This document shows, one piece after another, positions 1 through 6,805 of a stretch of 8,864 bases of DNA. The position numbers and the translations under genes are program-made. The DNA comes from Dehalococcoidia bacterium (GTDB lineage Bacteria; Chloroflexota; Dehalococcoidia; Dehalococcoidales; DAOWLH01), in the NCBI GenBank assembly GCA_030643515.1, contig DAOWLH010000060.1:1-8864 (forward strand), given 5' to 3'. The first letter of the stretch is position 1, and each line of letters begins with the position of its first letter. Under the pieces are notes generated by a model. That model searched no databases, had not been told where the DNA came from, and saw only the letters and a program-made list of their open reading frames with translations.

Positions 1-402
1 GATGAGCCTGGGCACCGGGCCCGTAACCTCAATTTCATCTGCAATGTATCGCCACACTGGCTCAGTGCCTCTTCTTGCCAACACCACTCCTTTAGCGGCA
101 TCCATGGCGCTGCCACCACCGAGACCGATAACCAGGTCAACGTTGCTGTCCCTGGCCAACCTGGCGCCTTCGTCCACCGTTGATGCCCTGGGGTTGGGCT
201 CAATACGGTCATAGACAACCGTCTCTACCCCGCTGGCTTCAAGGTCAGCCACCGCCCTGTCCAGGATGCCGGTCTTCCGCATGCTGCTCTGCCCGGTAAC
301 CAGGATAGCCCTCTTACCTATCTTGGCAGCCTCAGCGCCCAGCCGGGCAAAGCTGCCACAGCCGAAGACAATCCTGGTCGGCAGAAAAAATGTGGTTGCC
401 AT
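1..402 (-). CDS. Iron-containing alcohol dehydrogenase, N-terminal part (cut by window edge)
   Basis: This is the first 134 codons of an NAD(P)-dependent, metal-containing alcohol dehydrogenase (Fe-ADH family, type III), which interconverts alcohols and aldehydes or ketones in the cytoplasm. I translated it by hand from the ATG at 402. It opens with MATTFFLPTRIVFGCGS, the usual beta-strand start of this family. A Rossmann-like strand (RAILVTG) lies at residues 31-37, EPNP at 68-71, and the family's dinucleotide-binding motif GGGSAMDAAK at 95-104. The metal-binding Asp and His residues lie in the C-terminal domain, beyond the window, so activity cannot be judged; family members are about 380-400 residues. 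The start lies 32 bases after the tgt stop. No Shine-Dalgarno sequence precedes the ATG. The substrate cannot be told from this part; butanol- or propanediol-type enzymes are equally possible. The family call is firm. Confidence 0.9.
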   Translation of the reverse strand, partial: MATTFFLPTRIVFGCGSFARLGAEAAKIGKRAILVTGQSSMRKTGILDRAVADLEASGVETVVYDRIEPNPRASTVDEGARLARDSNVDLVIGLGGGSAMDAAKGVVLARRGTEPVWRYIADEIEVTGPVPRLI

Positions 403-408
403 GAAGAT

Positions 409-417
409 ATACTATCA
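409..417 (-). promoter_or_regulatory. Possible extended -10 promoter for the alcohol dehydrogenase
   Basis: On the minus strand TGATAGTAT fits an extended -10 element (TGn followed by TAGTAT, 4 of 6 to TATAAT). It ends 6 bases before the ATG at 402, so the expected start point falls on or next to the start codon, giving a leaderless or near-leaderless mRNA. That agrees with the missing ribosome binding site. No good -35 box is seen at 16-18 bases; TTGCTA occurs further upstream at a 21-base spacing. A second TAGTATA copy overlaps the tgt stop at 431-437. This is tentative, and read-through from the tgt operon is the alternative. Confidence 0.35.
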
Positions 418-434
418 CAGCTTATACCGCTATA

Positions 435-1619
435 CTAGCAATCAGCCTGCCGGCCGCGGGTAAGCCACCTCTGCTTCTGTTCAAGCCTTACCTTTTCATC
501 TGTCGGTTGATAGGTTTTAAGGAAGTCATTCTTAAAAGAGTCAAAGGTGCCACCAAGAATGGCCACCCTTATATCCCGCATCAAATCGGCCATGAAGGTC
601 AGGTTGTGAATGGTGGCCAGCCGGAGGGCCAGGAGTTCGCCGCTGTTAAACAGGTGGTGCAGATAGGCGGCGGAGAAGGTGCGGCAGGTGTAGCAGCCAC
701 AGTCGGAATCAACCGGCCCTTCCATCCGCAGATAGCGGCTGTTTTCTATGTTTACTCTCCCCCGCCGGGTAAACAGGGCGCCATTGCGGGCGACGCGGGT
801 GGGCAGGGCGCTATCAAAGACATCAACGCCCCGGGACACCGCTTCTATGATATCCTCCGGTGAGCCGACGCCCATGAGATAGCGCGGCCTGTCCCCTGGC
901 AAAAGGGGCACCGTTTCTTCGACCACGCCCCAGGTCACCTCCTTCGGTTCACCGAGGCTTAAGCCCCCGATGGCATAGCCGGCAAAACCAAGCGAGGTTA
1001 AATGCTCGGCAGAGCGGCGCCTCAGCTCGAGGGAGGTGCCACCCTGCACGATGGCATACAGCGCCTGGTCGGTGCGCTGATGAGCCTGCTGGCAGCGGGC
1101 TGCCCATAGATGTGTTCGATTCATTGCCCGCCGCACCCGGCCAAAGGAAGCATCGCCGGGAGGACACTCGTCCAGCACCATAATTATGTCGGCACCAAGA
1201 GCCTCCTGAAACTGGATGGCCGTTTCCGGGGTGATGAAGTGCTGGCTGCCATCAATATGAGAGCGGAAGGCTACCCCCTCATCGGTTACCTTGCTTAGAG
1301 GACTCAGGCTGAATATCTGATAGCCGCCGCTATCGGTCAGTATGGCGCCGTCCCAGGCCATAAAGCGGTGCAGGCCACCCATTTTTTCAACCTCAGGGAT
1401 ACCCGGCCTGAGGTAGAGGTGGTAGCTGTTTGCCAGCAGCATGGCTATACCGATATCCCTGAGGTCTTGAGGAGTCAGCGTCCTGACAGTAGCCTGGCTG
1501 CCCACCGGCAGGAACACCGGCGTCGGCACCTTGCCGTGGGCAGTCGCCAGCTCCCCGGCCCGGGCACTGCTATGACCGGAGCAGGTTGTCACCAAAGAGA
1601 AACGGTTATCATTTGCCAT
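435..1619 (-). CDS. tgt: tRNA-guanine(34) transglycosylase (queuosine tRNA modification)
   Basis: Tgt exchanges guanine-34 in the anticodon of GUN tRNAs for preQ1, the committed tRNA step of queuosine synthesis. Numbering from the ATG at 1619 (394 residues; family about 375-385), it has LTDSGGYQIFSLS with general-acid Asp96, VLDECPP at 148-154 whose Asp150 and Cys152 match the bacterial preQ1-recognition residues, VQGG at 191-194, GGLSLGEP at 218-225, YLMGVG at 247-252, and GVDVFDSALPTRVARNG with nucleophile Asp269. The zinc site is C307-x-C309-xx-C312 plus His338. All catalytic residues are present. An in-frame ATG at 1640 would add MSGCFKP and overlap ctaB by 17 bases. I prefer 1619 because NRFSLVTT then sits where the family begins and it starts 3 bases after the ctaB stop. 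Neither start has a clear ribosome binding site, so translation is probably coupled to ctaB. No queA or preQ1 synthesis gene is visible nearby. Confidence 0.95.
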   Translation of the reverse strand: MANDNRFSLVTTCSGHSSARAGELATAHGKVPTPVFLPVGSQATVRTLTPQDLRDIGIAMLLANSYHLYLRPGIPEVEKMGGLHRFMAWDGAILTDSGGYQIFSLSPLSKVTDEGVAFRSHIDGSQHFITPETAIQFQEALGADIIMVLDECPPGDASFGRVRRAMNRTHLWAARCQQAHQRTDQALYAIVQGGTSLELRRRSAEHLTSLGFAGYAIGGLSLGEPKEVTWGVVEETVPLLPGDRPRYLMGVGSPEDIIEAVSRGVDVFDSALPTRVARNGALFTRRGRVNIENSRYLRMEGPVDSDCGCYTCRTFSAAYLHHLFNSGELLALRLATIHNLTFMADLMRDIRVAILGGTFDSFKNDFLKTYQPTDEKVRLEQKQRWLTRGRQADC

Positions 1620-1623
1620 CGGC

Positions 1624-2478
1624 TTAAAACAGCCAGACATCGAGGCACATCGTCAGGAATATCAGGCCGAGGTAGGGAAAGCTGGACAGTTTGTATAGCC
1701 GCCAAGCGTCAGCGGAGTCGCTGGAAGCCATCAGCCGCCCGGTGGCAGCGATCATGATAACGCCCAGCAGGTTGGCCACCCCCAGATAGAGCCAGCCGAA
1801 ATCAGCAACAAAATAGAGGGCAATGGAGGCGATATAGAGCACCAGGGCGAAGAGCAGCAGAACGGTGACCGCCTTTTTCACGGTTACATTCATCGGGAAG
1901 AAATCTAGGTCAGCGCCGAGATAGTCCTCCCGGTGGGAGACCATGACACTCCACACATGGAGCGGCAGCCAGACGATGATAAGCAGGCAGAGCAGCGCTA
2001 TATCCCAGCCAAAAGCCGGGTTGATGGCAAACCAGCCCATCAGCACCGGGGCACAGCCGGCGATGGCCCCTTGGGGGAAGACGCAGGTCAATCTCTTGCG
2101 CCAGGTGGCGGCGGTCAAAGTGCCGACCAGGTCGGCGGCAAAGGCAAAGGGGTGCAGCCACCAGGCCAGCCCAAGGCCGATGACAGTCAGACCTATGATT
2201 AGCGGCAGCACCTTCTGCGGCGGGTAGATACGGCCCGAGGGCAGAGCCCGCTGCCGGGTGCGCTTCATCCGGGCATCAAAATCGCGGTCCAGGTAGTTGG
2301 TCAACCCGTTGGCACCGGCACTGGCTATCAGAATGGTGGCTGCCGCCAGCAGCAATGTATCCAGTGGCGGCCGCCCGCCACTGGCGATAACCACGGCAGA
2401 AGCCCCGATGAAGGTCAGCAGGGCCGTCTCCCTCGGCTTTAAGACGTCAATGTAGTTTCTAATGGTGCCGAGTTTCAC
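1624..2478 (-). CDS. ctaB: CtaB/CyoE-like protoheme IX farnesyltransferase (UbiA family)
   Basis: This is a 284-residue integral membrane prenyltransferase of the UbiA superfamily, closest by motif order to heme O synthase, which adds a farnesyl group to protoheme for aa3- or bo3-type oxidases. The first Asp-rich motif is clear: ANGLTNYLDRDFD at residues 56-68, followed by the CtaB-like RTRQRALPSG (73-82). A KRLT...APVLMGW block (128-149) stands where CtaB has its KRxTxxNIVIGG...PPLIGW segment but is divergent and about one residue short. WLPLHVW (170-176) and HREDYLGAD (182-190) match the second loop. Roughly 7-9 hydrophobic segments are visible. The start is GTG at 2478, 6 bases after AGGAG. 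Its stop lies 4 bases before the chosen tgt ATG. No cytochrome oxidase gene is in the window, so another UbiA substrate (a quinone or other lipid precursor) is possible. The superfamily is sure; heme O synthase is likely but not certain. Confidence 0.82.
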   Translation of the reverse strand: MKLGTIRNYIDVLKPRETALLTFIGASAVVIASGGRPPLDTLLLAAATILIASAGANGLTNYLDRDFDARMKRTRQRALPSGRIYPPQKVLPLIIGLTVIGLGLAWWLHPFAFAADLVGTLTAATWRKRLTCVFPQGAIAGCAPVLMGWFAINPAFGWDIALLCLLIIVWLPLHVWSVMVSHREDYLGADLDFFPMNVTVKKAVTVLLLFALVLYIASIALYFVADFGWLYLGVANLLGVIMIAATGRLMASSDSADAWRLYKLSSFPYLGLIFLTMCLDVWLF

Positions 2479-2484
2479 CCGTCT

Positions 2485-2489
2485 CTCCT
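2485..2489 (-). promoter_or_regulatory. Strong ribosome binding site of ctaB
   Basis: AGGAG on the minus strand stands 6 bases before the GTG at 2478. It is the clearest Shine-Dalgarno sequence I found in the window and fixes the ctaB start despite the non-ATG codon. The other internal genes of the two clusters seem to rely on translational coupling. Confidence 0.75.
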
Positions 2490-2494
2490 GTTAC

Positions 2495-2513
2495 CCAGCA
2501 GCAGACTGCCTGG
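2495..2513 (-). other. Small hairpin between ruvX and ctaB
   Basis: Immediately after the ruvX stop, the minus-strand RNA can fold CCA(g)GCAG - loop TCUG - CUGCUGG: seven pairs with one bulged G. No T-run follows, so it is not a classical intrinsic terminator. It ends 5 bases before the ctaB AGGAG. It could influence mRNA stability or processing, or be chance. Confidence 0.3.
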
Positions 2514-2948
2514 CTATCCACCGGGCTTCTCATCCAGAAAACCCTGTAAAATGACAGCGGCGGCGATGGCATCGTCCCGCCTGGACCTTTTGGATTTCTT
2601 GGCCCCGGCCTCCCGCATCAGTCGCCTGGCGGAAACGGTGGTCAGCCGCTCGTCACGGAATTCTACGGGGGGCTGGATATGGCCGGACAGCTTACCGGTG
2701 AAGTCCTTGACCTTCTCCGCCTGCCGGCCGAGGCTGCCGTCCATGGAACGGGGCAAACCGACGATGACACGGCCAACACCATGCTCATCAATGAGATTGT
2801 TTATTGCCTTAAGATCGGTTAAGTCTTCACTCCGCCGGAGTATGGTGAGCGGGCTGGCCAGTATGCCCGAGGGGTCGCTGAGGGCCACCCCGATCCACCT
2901 GTCACCGATATCAAGCCCCATATAGCGCGTTGATGGCACGTCACCCAC
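2514..2948 (-). CDS. ruvX: RuvX/YqgF family putative Holliday junction resolvase / pre-16S rRNA nuclease
   Basis: This is a 144-residue cytoplasmic RNase H-fold protein; the family is usually about 135-155 residues. Members are linked to 16S rRNA 5'-end maturation and were proposed as Holliday junction resolvases. The fold's acidic residues are visible: Asp13 in GLDIGDRWIGVALSD (11-25), Glu100 in FRDERLTT (97-104), and Asp126 in RRDDAIAAAVILQGFLD (123-139). The family signature VGLPRSMDGSLG lies at 63-74. The start taken is GTG at 2948, 2 bases after the alaS stop. GTG at 2939 and ATG at 2921 (which would begin MGLDIGD) are in frame and cannot be excluded, since none has a good ribosome binding site. 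An alaS-ruvX pairing is common in bacteria and fits a translation role. Translation is probably coupled to alaS. Confidence 0.93.
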   Translation of the reverse strand: MGDVPSTRYMGLDIGDRWIGVALSDPSGILASPLTILRRSEDLTDLKAINNLIDEHGVGRVIVGLPRSMDGSLGRQAEKVKDFTGKLSGHIQPPVEFRDERLTTVSARRLMREAGAKKSKRSRRDDAIAAAVILQGFLDEKPGG

Positions 2949-2950
2949 TT

Positions 2951-5533
2951 CTATATCAAGTCCTTGACCCGCCGGATGGCCTCATCCAGCTTACTTTTAT
3001 CCTTGCCACCACCCTGAGCCAGGGTAGCCTTGCCACCCCCACTGCCACCGGTGATACCGGCTACCTTCTTGATAATCTCCCCGGCGTGGTAGCCCTTTTT
3101 CACCAGCTGGGGAGATACCTCAGCCACAAAGAACGGCTTATCCTGATATAACGTGCCCAGAACCACTATACCGCTCTTATACTTCTCCCGCAGGGTGTCG
3201 GCAATCTCTCTCATCAGCTCTGGCTCATGGGAGCTAGTTATAGCTATATTGACCGGGACTCCTTTAATGTTAACCACGTTATCCTTGAGGGACTCGGCTT
3301 CCTTCCCGGCCAGATCCCGTTCCAGTACCCGGGTACGCCTGCGTTCTTCCTCAAGTACAACTTCAGCTGCAGCAAGCTGCTTATTCTGGTAATCAATCCT
3401 CTGCTTCACCATTTCCTCTGCCCCACGACCGGTAACGGCTTCGATGCGGCGCAACCCGCCGCCGATACCGGATTCGGCCACCAGCTGGAAGAAGCCTATC
3501 TCTCCGGTGGCGGCCACGTGGGTACCGCCGCACAGCTCGACGCTTATCGGGGGCTTACCAATCTTGAGCACCCGGACGGCATCGCCGTATTTTTCATCAA
3601 ACAGGGCGATAGCACCCTCGGCCACCGCCTGCTGGTAAGGCACGACATCATCATAAACCGGCAGGTTGCGGCGGACTTCCTCGTTGACCAGACGCCCGAC
3701 CTCATTCTTTTCCTCATCGGTCATGGCCATCAGGTGAGAAAAGTCGAAGCGGAGCCTGTCCGGGGCCACCAGTGAGCCGCGCTGCTGGACATGCTCACCC
3801 AGAACCCGGCGTAGGGCGAACTGGAGCAGGTGGGTGGCGGTGTGGTTTCTGGCAATATCCAGCCGTCTTTCGCCATCAACCTCGGCGGTAACCTCATCGT
3901 CAACCGATAGACTCCCCCGGTCAATTCGCCCCCGGTGACCGACCGTCCCCGGAGCAATAGAATCCGTAGCGGTAACGGTGAAGCTACCAGAAGCGCCGCT
4001 TATCAGGCCGGTATCACCCACCTGGCCGCCCATTTCGGCATAAAACGGTGTGCTCGCCATAACCAGGGTGGTCTCCTGGCCCTCACCGGCGGACTCAACG
4101 GGCCGGTCTCCAACCAGTATTTTCTGGATAGACGTCTTCTGTTTTAATTCGCTATAGCCGACAAACTCAGTCTTGCCGAGTTCAAGCCCTTCAGGAACAA
4201 CCACCTTTTTTGCCAGCTCAAATTTGTGGCTGGCTCTGGCTCTGGCTCGCTGCTTCTCCATTTCCTTCTCAAAGCCTTCCTCGTCCACGGAGAAACCGCG
4301 GTCTTGGGCAATCTCCCGGGTGAGCTCAACGGGGAAGCCGTAGGTATCGTATAGCTTGAAGGCCTGTTTGCCGGTTATCCTGTTCCTCACCTGACCTGAC
4401 GTCCGGCCGAGGATGTCGCCCAGGAGCTCCAGGCCTGTACTCAGGGTTTCTTCAAACCTGGCCTCCTCGGCATTGACCACCTTGAGTATAAAGTCCCGGC
4501 GGCCGGCCAGTTCCGGGTAGACGTGGCCCATCTTATCAATGGTCACCTCCGCCATGCGAACGAGAAAGTCCTTCTCCAGCCCCAGCCGGCGGCCAAAGAG
4601 TGCGGCGCGGCGTAACAGCCGCCGGAGCACGTAGCCCCGCCCCTCGTTGGAGGGCAGCACGCCGTCGGCGATGAGGAAGGTAATCCCCCGTCCGTGCTCG
4701 GTCACCACCCGCATACAGTTATCGTCACCGTCATCTATCCCGTATGTCTTCCCCGAAAGCCGGGATGCCAGCTCAATCATGGGGGCGAACAGGTCGGTCA
4801 GATAAACGGAGGGCTGGCCCTGCACCACGGCGGTAGCCCTCTCCAGGCCCATACCGGTATCAACACTCGGTTTGGGCAGCAGGTTGCGGTTGCCGGCGCT
4901 ATCCTGGTTATACTGCACGAAGACCAGGTTCCACAGCTCAGAGAAGCGGCCACAGTCGCAGTTAGGAGCGCAGGAAGGCCGGCCGCAGCCGAACTGGGGG
5001 CCGAAGTCGTAGTGTATCTCGCTGGAGGGGCCGCAGGGACCGGAATCGCCGGCCGGCCCCCAGAAGTTATCCTTCTCGCCAAATCTGAGTATTCTGTCCT
5101 CGGAAATACCCTGCTCCCGCCAGATTTTAAAGGCCTCATCGTCGTCAAGAAAAATGGTTATCCACAGCCGCTCCCGGGGCAGGCCTAGGCGCTGGAGAAG
5201 GAACTCCAGGGCCAGGCTGACGGCTCCCTCCTTGAAGTAGTCGCCAACGCTGAAGTTGCCCAGCATCTCGAAAAAGGTGAGGTGGCTGGCATCACCCACC
5301 GATTCGATATCGGTGGTGCGGAAGCATTTCTGGGACGAGGCCAGGCGGGGGCCGGGCGGAACTTCCTGCCCCATAAAGTAGGGTTTGAACGGCACCATGC
5401 CGGCGCTGGTGAGCAGCAAAGTGGGATCGCCGTGAGGAATCAGAGAAGAACTGGGGACAATTATATGCCCCTTTTCCTCGAAAAAACCCAAAAAGGCCTG
5501 CCGAATCTCGTCACCGGTCAATATACTATCCAC
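2951..5533 (-). CDS. alaS: Alanine--tRNA ligase
   Basis: AlaRS charges tRNA-Ala with alanine using ATP and clears mischarged Ser/Gly-tRNA. The protein is full length at 860 residues. The class II catalytic domain spans about 1-260: QKCFRTTDIESVG (68-80), FGEKDNFWGPAGDSGPCGPSSE (151-172) and motif 3 DTGMGLER (225-232). A cysteine cluster C183-x4-C188-x3-C192-x-C194 sits before RFSELWN. A helical tRNA-recognition domain follows to about 450. The editing domain has the zinc set HTATH (His564, His568) and CGGTH (Cys668, His672). A basic coiled coil is seen at about 705-750, then the glycine-rich C-Ala domain (GGSGGGKATLAQGGG, 829-843). The start is GTG at 5533; an in-frame TTG at 5521 (giving LTGDEIRQAF) is a real alternative because neither has a strong ribosome binding site. 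It is the first gene of its operon and has its own promoter. The 52-base leader gap is too short for a T-box. Confidence 0.98.
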   Translation of the reverse strand: MDSILTGDEIRQAFLGFFEEKGHIIVPSSSLIPHGDPTLLLTSAGMVPFKPYFMGQEVPPGPRLASSQKCFRTTDIESVGDASHLTFFEMLGNFSVGDYFKEGAVSLALEFLLQRLGLPRERLWITIFLDDDEAFKIWREQGISEDRILRFGEKDNFWGPAGDSGPCGPSSEIHYDFGPQFGCGRPSCAPNCDCGRFSELWNLVFVQYNQDSAGNRNLLPKPSVDTGMGLERATAVVQGQPSVYLTDLFAPMIELASRLSGKTYGIDDGDDNCMRVVTEHGRGITFLIADGVLPSNEGRGYVLRRLLRRAALFGRRLGLEKDFLVRMAEVTIDKMGHVYPELAGRRDFILKVVNAEEARFEETLSTGLELLGDILGRTSGQVRNRITGKQAFKLYDTYGFPVELTREIAQDRGFSVDEEGFEKEMEKQRARARASHKFELAKKVVVPEGLELGKTEFVGYSELKQKTSIQKILVGDRPVESAGEGQETTLVMASTPFYAEMGGQVGDTGLISGASGSFTVTATDSIAPGTVGHRGRIDRGSLSVDDEVTAEVDGERRLDIARNHTATHLLQFALRRVLGEHVQQRGSLVAPDRLRFDFSHLMAMTDEEKNEVGRLVNEEVRRNLPVYDDVVPYQQAVAEGAIALFDEKYGDAVRVLKIGKPPISVELCGGTHVAATGEIGFFQLVAESGIGGGLRRIEAVTGRGAEEMVKQRIDYQNKQLAAAEVVLEEERRRTRVLERDLAGKEAESLKDNVVNIKGVPVNIAITSSHEPELMREIADTLREKYKSGIVVLGTLYQDKPFFVAEVSPQLVKKGYHAGEIIKKVAGITGGSGGGKATLAQGGGKDKSKLDEAIRRVKDLI

Positions 5534-5556
5534 CCAACCAAAGGAAATTACATACG

Positions 5557-5585
5557 ATTTTAGTGTAACCGGTAATAGCTGTCAA
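5557..5585 (-). promoter_or_regulatory. Near-consensus sigma70 promoter for alaS-ruvX-ctaB-tgt
   Basis: The minus strand reads TTGACA (5585-5580), a 17-base spacer, then TAAAAT (5562-5557). The -35 box is a perfect match and the -10 matches 5 of 6, at the ideal spacing. The -35 begins directly after the TAA stop of the antiporter gene. The expected start point is near 5550, giving a leader of about 17 bases before the alaS GTG. No terminator stands upstream, so read-through from the antiporter cluster may add to expression. Confidence 0.8.
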
Positions 5586-6803
5586 TTAACTGTCGGGCTG
5601 TTCTTTGCCCTCTCCGGCTTTTAAGAGGGCATACCTCACCAGGAATGGGGAAAAGATTTCGTTTATGATAACCGTGGCCAGAACGACATTGAAGATTATA
5701 TCGCCCAGTTCAGGGAAGGCGCGCTGGGCGAGAAGGGCCAGACCGAGGGTGACCGCCGCCTTGGGCATCAGGGCAAAGCCGAGGTATTTTTTGACAGGCT
5801 CAGGGGCACCGGCAATACTAGCCCCCGCCCGGGCGCCCAGATACTTGCCACCCAGCCTGCCCACCAGAACCAGAACCGCCAGCAGGCCAACGGTCTGCAT
5901 AACAGCCAATTCAAAGTGCAGCCCGGCCAGCACGAAGAAAATGGCGAAGACGACATCCTCAATACCCTCAATGGCCAGGAACATGTCCCTTCTCGGTGTT
6001 CTGTTGACCACGACGGCACCGATTACCAGGTTGGCCATGACCGCCGACCAGCCCAGGAGCTCGATGACACCGGTGCACATCAGGATAGTACCCAGAACCA
6101 GCACCAGCATAAGAGCGCGATTCTTTACCTGCCGGGCAGCAAAGGTCAGGGCAAAGCCGAAAACAGCGCCAACGGCTATTGACCCGGCTATCTGCAACAG
6201 TGGAAGCAGCAGGGTCTGATAGAAAGAGAAGGCCTGGCTGACATCAACCAGGGGCAGGGCTATACCCAGGGCAACCGAAAAAAGAACGACGGCGATGGCA
6301 TCGTCAAAGGCGACTACCGAAAGCAGGGTGGTGGTAAAGGGACCACTCGCCCTGAATTCGTGAACCTCAGCCATGACCGCCGCCGGGGCGGTGGCACTGG
6401 CCATCGCCGCTATAACAAGGGCCATAGGCAGATAGACAGTGAGCATGGTCGCCCCGGATATATTCAAGAACAGGGGAGCAAGAAAGGTTATCACCAGAAT
6501 TGAGAGTATGAAGGCGGCGGCGCCCTGAAAGGTGCCTATCAGGAAGATGCTCTTTTCTATCCGACGAATGGCCCCCAGGTGAAGCCGCCCGCCGATGGAA
6601 TAGGCGATTATTCCCAGGGCGATGGTAGTGAAGACATCAAGGTCTTCTACTGTAGTGTGAGAAATAACATTAAACAGCGACGGGCTGAGCAGAACACCGA
6701 CGATAACATAGCCGGAAACCCTTGGGAATTTAAGCCTTCTGGCCAGCGCGCCGCCGAGGAAGCCAGCGGTTATTATTATTCCTAAATCCAGTATGAAGTT
6801 CAT
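5586..6803 (-). CDS. Kef/NapA-type cation:proton antiporter (CPA2-like)
   Basis: This is a 405-residue polytopic membrane protein of the sodium/proton exchanger superfamily, expected to exchange Na+ or K+ for protons across the inner membrane. About 11-13 hydrophobic segments cover the whole length. It begins with the family's N-terminal pattern FLGGALARRLKFPRVSGYVIVGVLLSP (15-41). It has the unwound-helix block ASATAPAAVMAE (135-146), a double-aspartate AFDDAIAVV (165-173; Asp167 and Asp168) matching the ion-binding pair of electrogenic antiporters, GRLGGKYLGA (315-324), LMPKAAVTLGLA (345-356) with a conserved-position Lys348, and INEIFSPFLV (380-389). It stops at the end of the transport domain; there is no RCK/TrkA-N or universal stress domain, so it is not a complete KefB/KefC. 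The ATG lies 2 bases after the galU stop with no clear ribosome binding site, which suggests coupling. Ion specificity cannot be read from the sequence. Confidence 0.88.
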   Translation of the reverse strand: MNFILDLGIIITAGFLGGALARRLKFPRVSGYVIVGVLLSPSLFNVISHTTVEDLDVFTTIALGIIAYSIGGRLHLGAIRRIEKSIFLIGTFQGAAAFILSILVITFLAPLFLNISGATMLTVYLPMALVIAAMASATAPAAVMAEVHEFRASGPFTTTLLSVVAFDDAIAVVLFSVALGIALPLVDVSQAFSFYQTLLLPLLQIAGSIAVGAVFGFALTFAARQVKNRALMLVLVLGTILMCTGVIELLGWSAVMANLVIGAVVVNRTPRRDMFLAIEGIEDVVFAIFFVLAGLHFELAVMQTVGLLAVLVLVGRLGGKYLGARAGASIAGAPEPVKKYLGFALMPKAAVTLGLALLAQRAFPELGDIIFNVVLATVIINEIFSPFLVRYALLKAGEGKEQPDS

Positions 6804-6805
6804 CG

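Noticed and set aside
3227..3775. A 182-codon plus-strand open frame inside alaS
   Set aside because: It is fully antisense to the conserved editing and C-terminal region of AlaRS, with no recognisable domain.
4225..4250. Short repeat of ggctct units within alaS
   Set aside because: It encodes an Arg-Ala-rich helix stretch (residues about 428-436) of AlaRS and is explained by codon use.
5548..5553. A minimal start-stop frame (ATG TAA) upstream of alaS
   Set aside because: It falls at or before the expected transcription start point, so it is probably not in the mRNA.
5534..5585. T-box or other riboswitch upstream of alaS
   Set aside because: Only 52 bases separate the genes and a promoter fills most of them. 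The expected leader is about 17 bases, far too short for a T-box.
5605..6219. A 204-codon plus-strand open frame opposite the antiporter
   Set aside because: It is rich in Ser, Thr, Arg, Ala and Pro, as expected from the complement of a hydrophobic membrane gene. There is no motif and no ribosome binding site I could credit.
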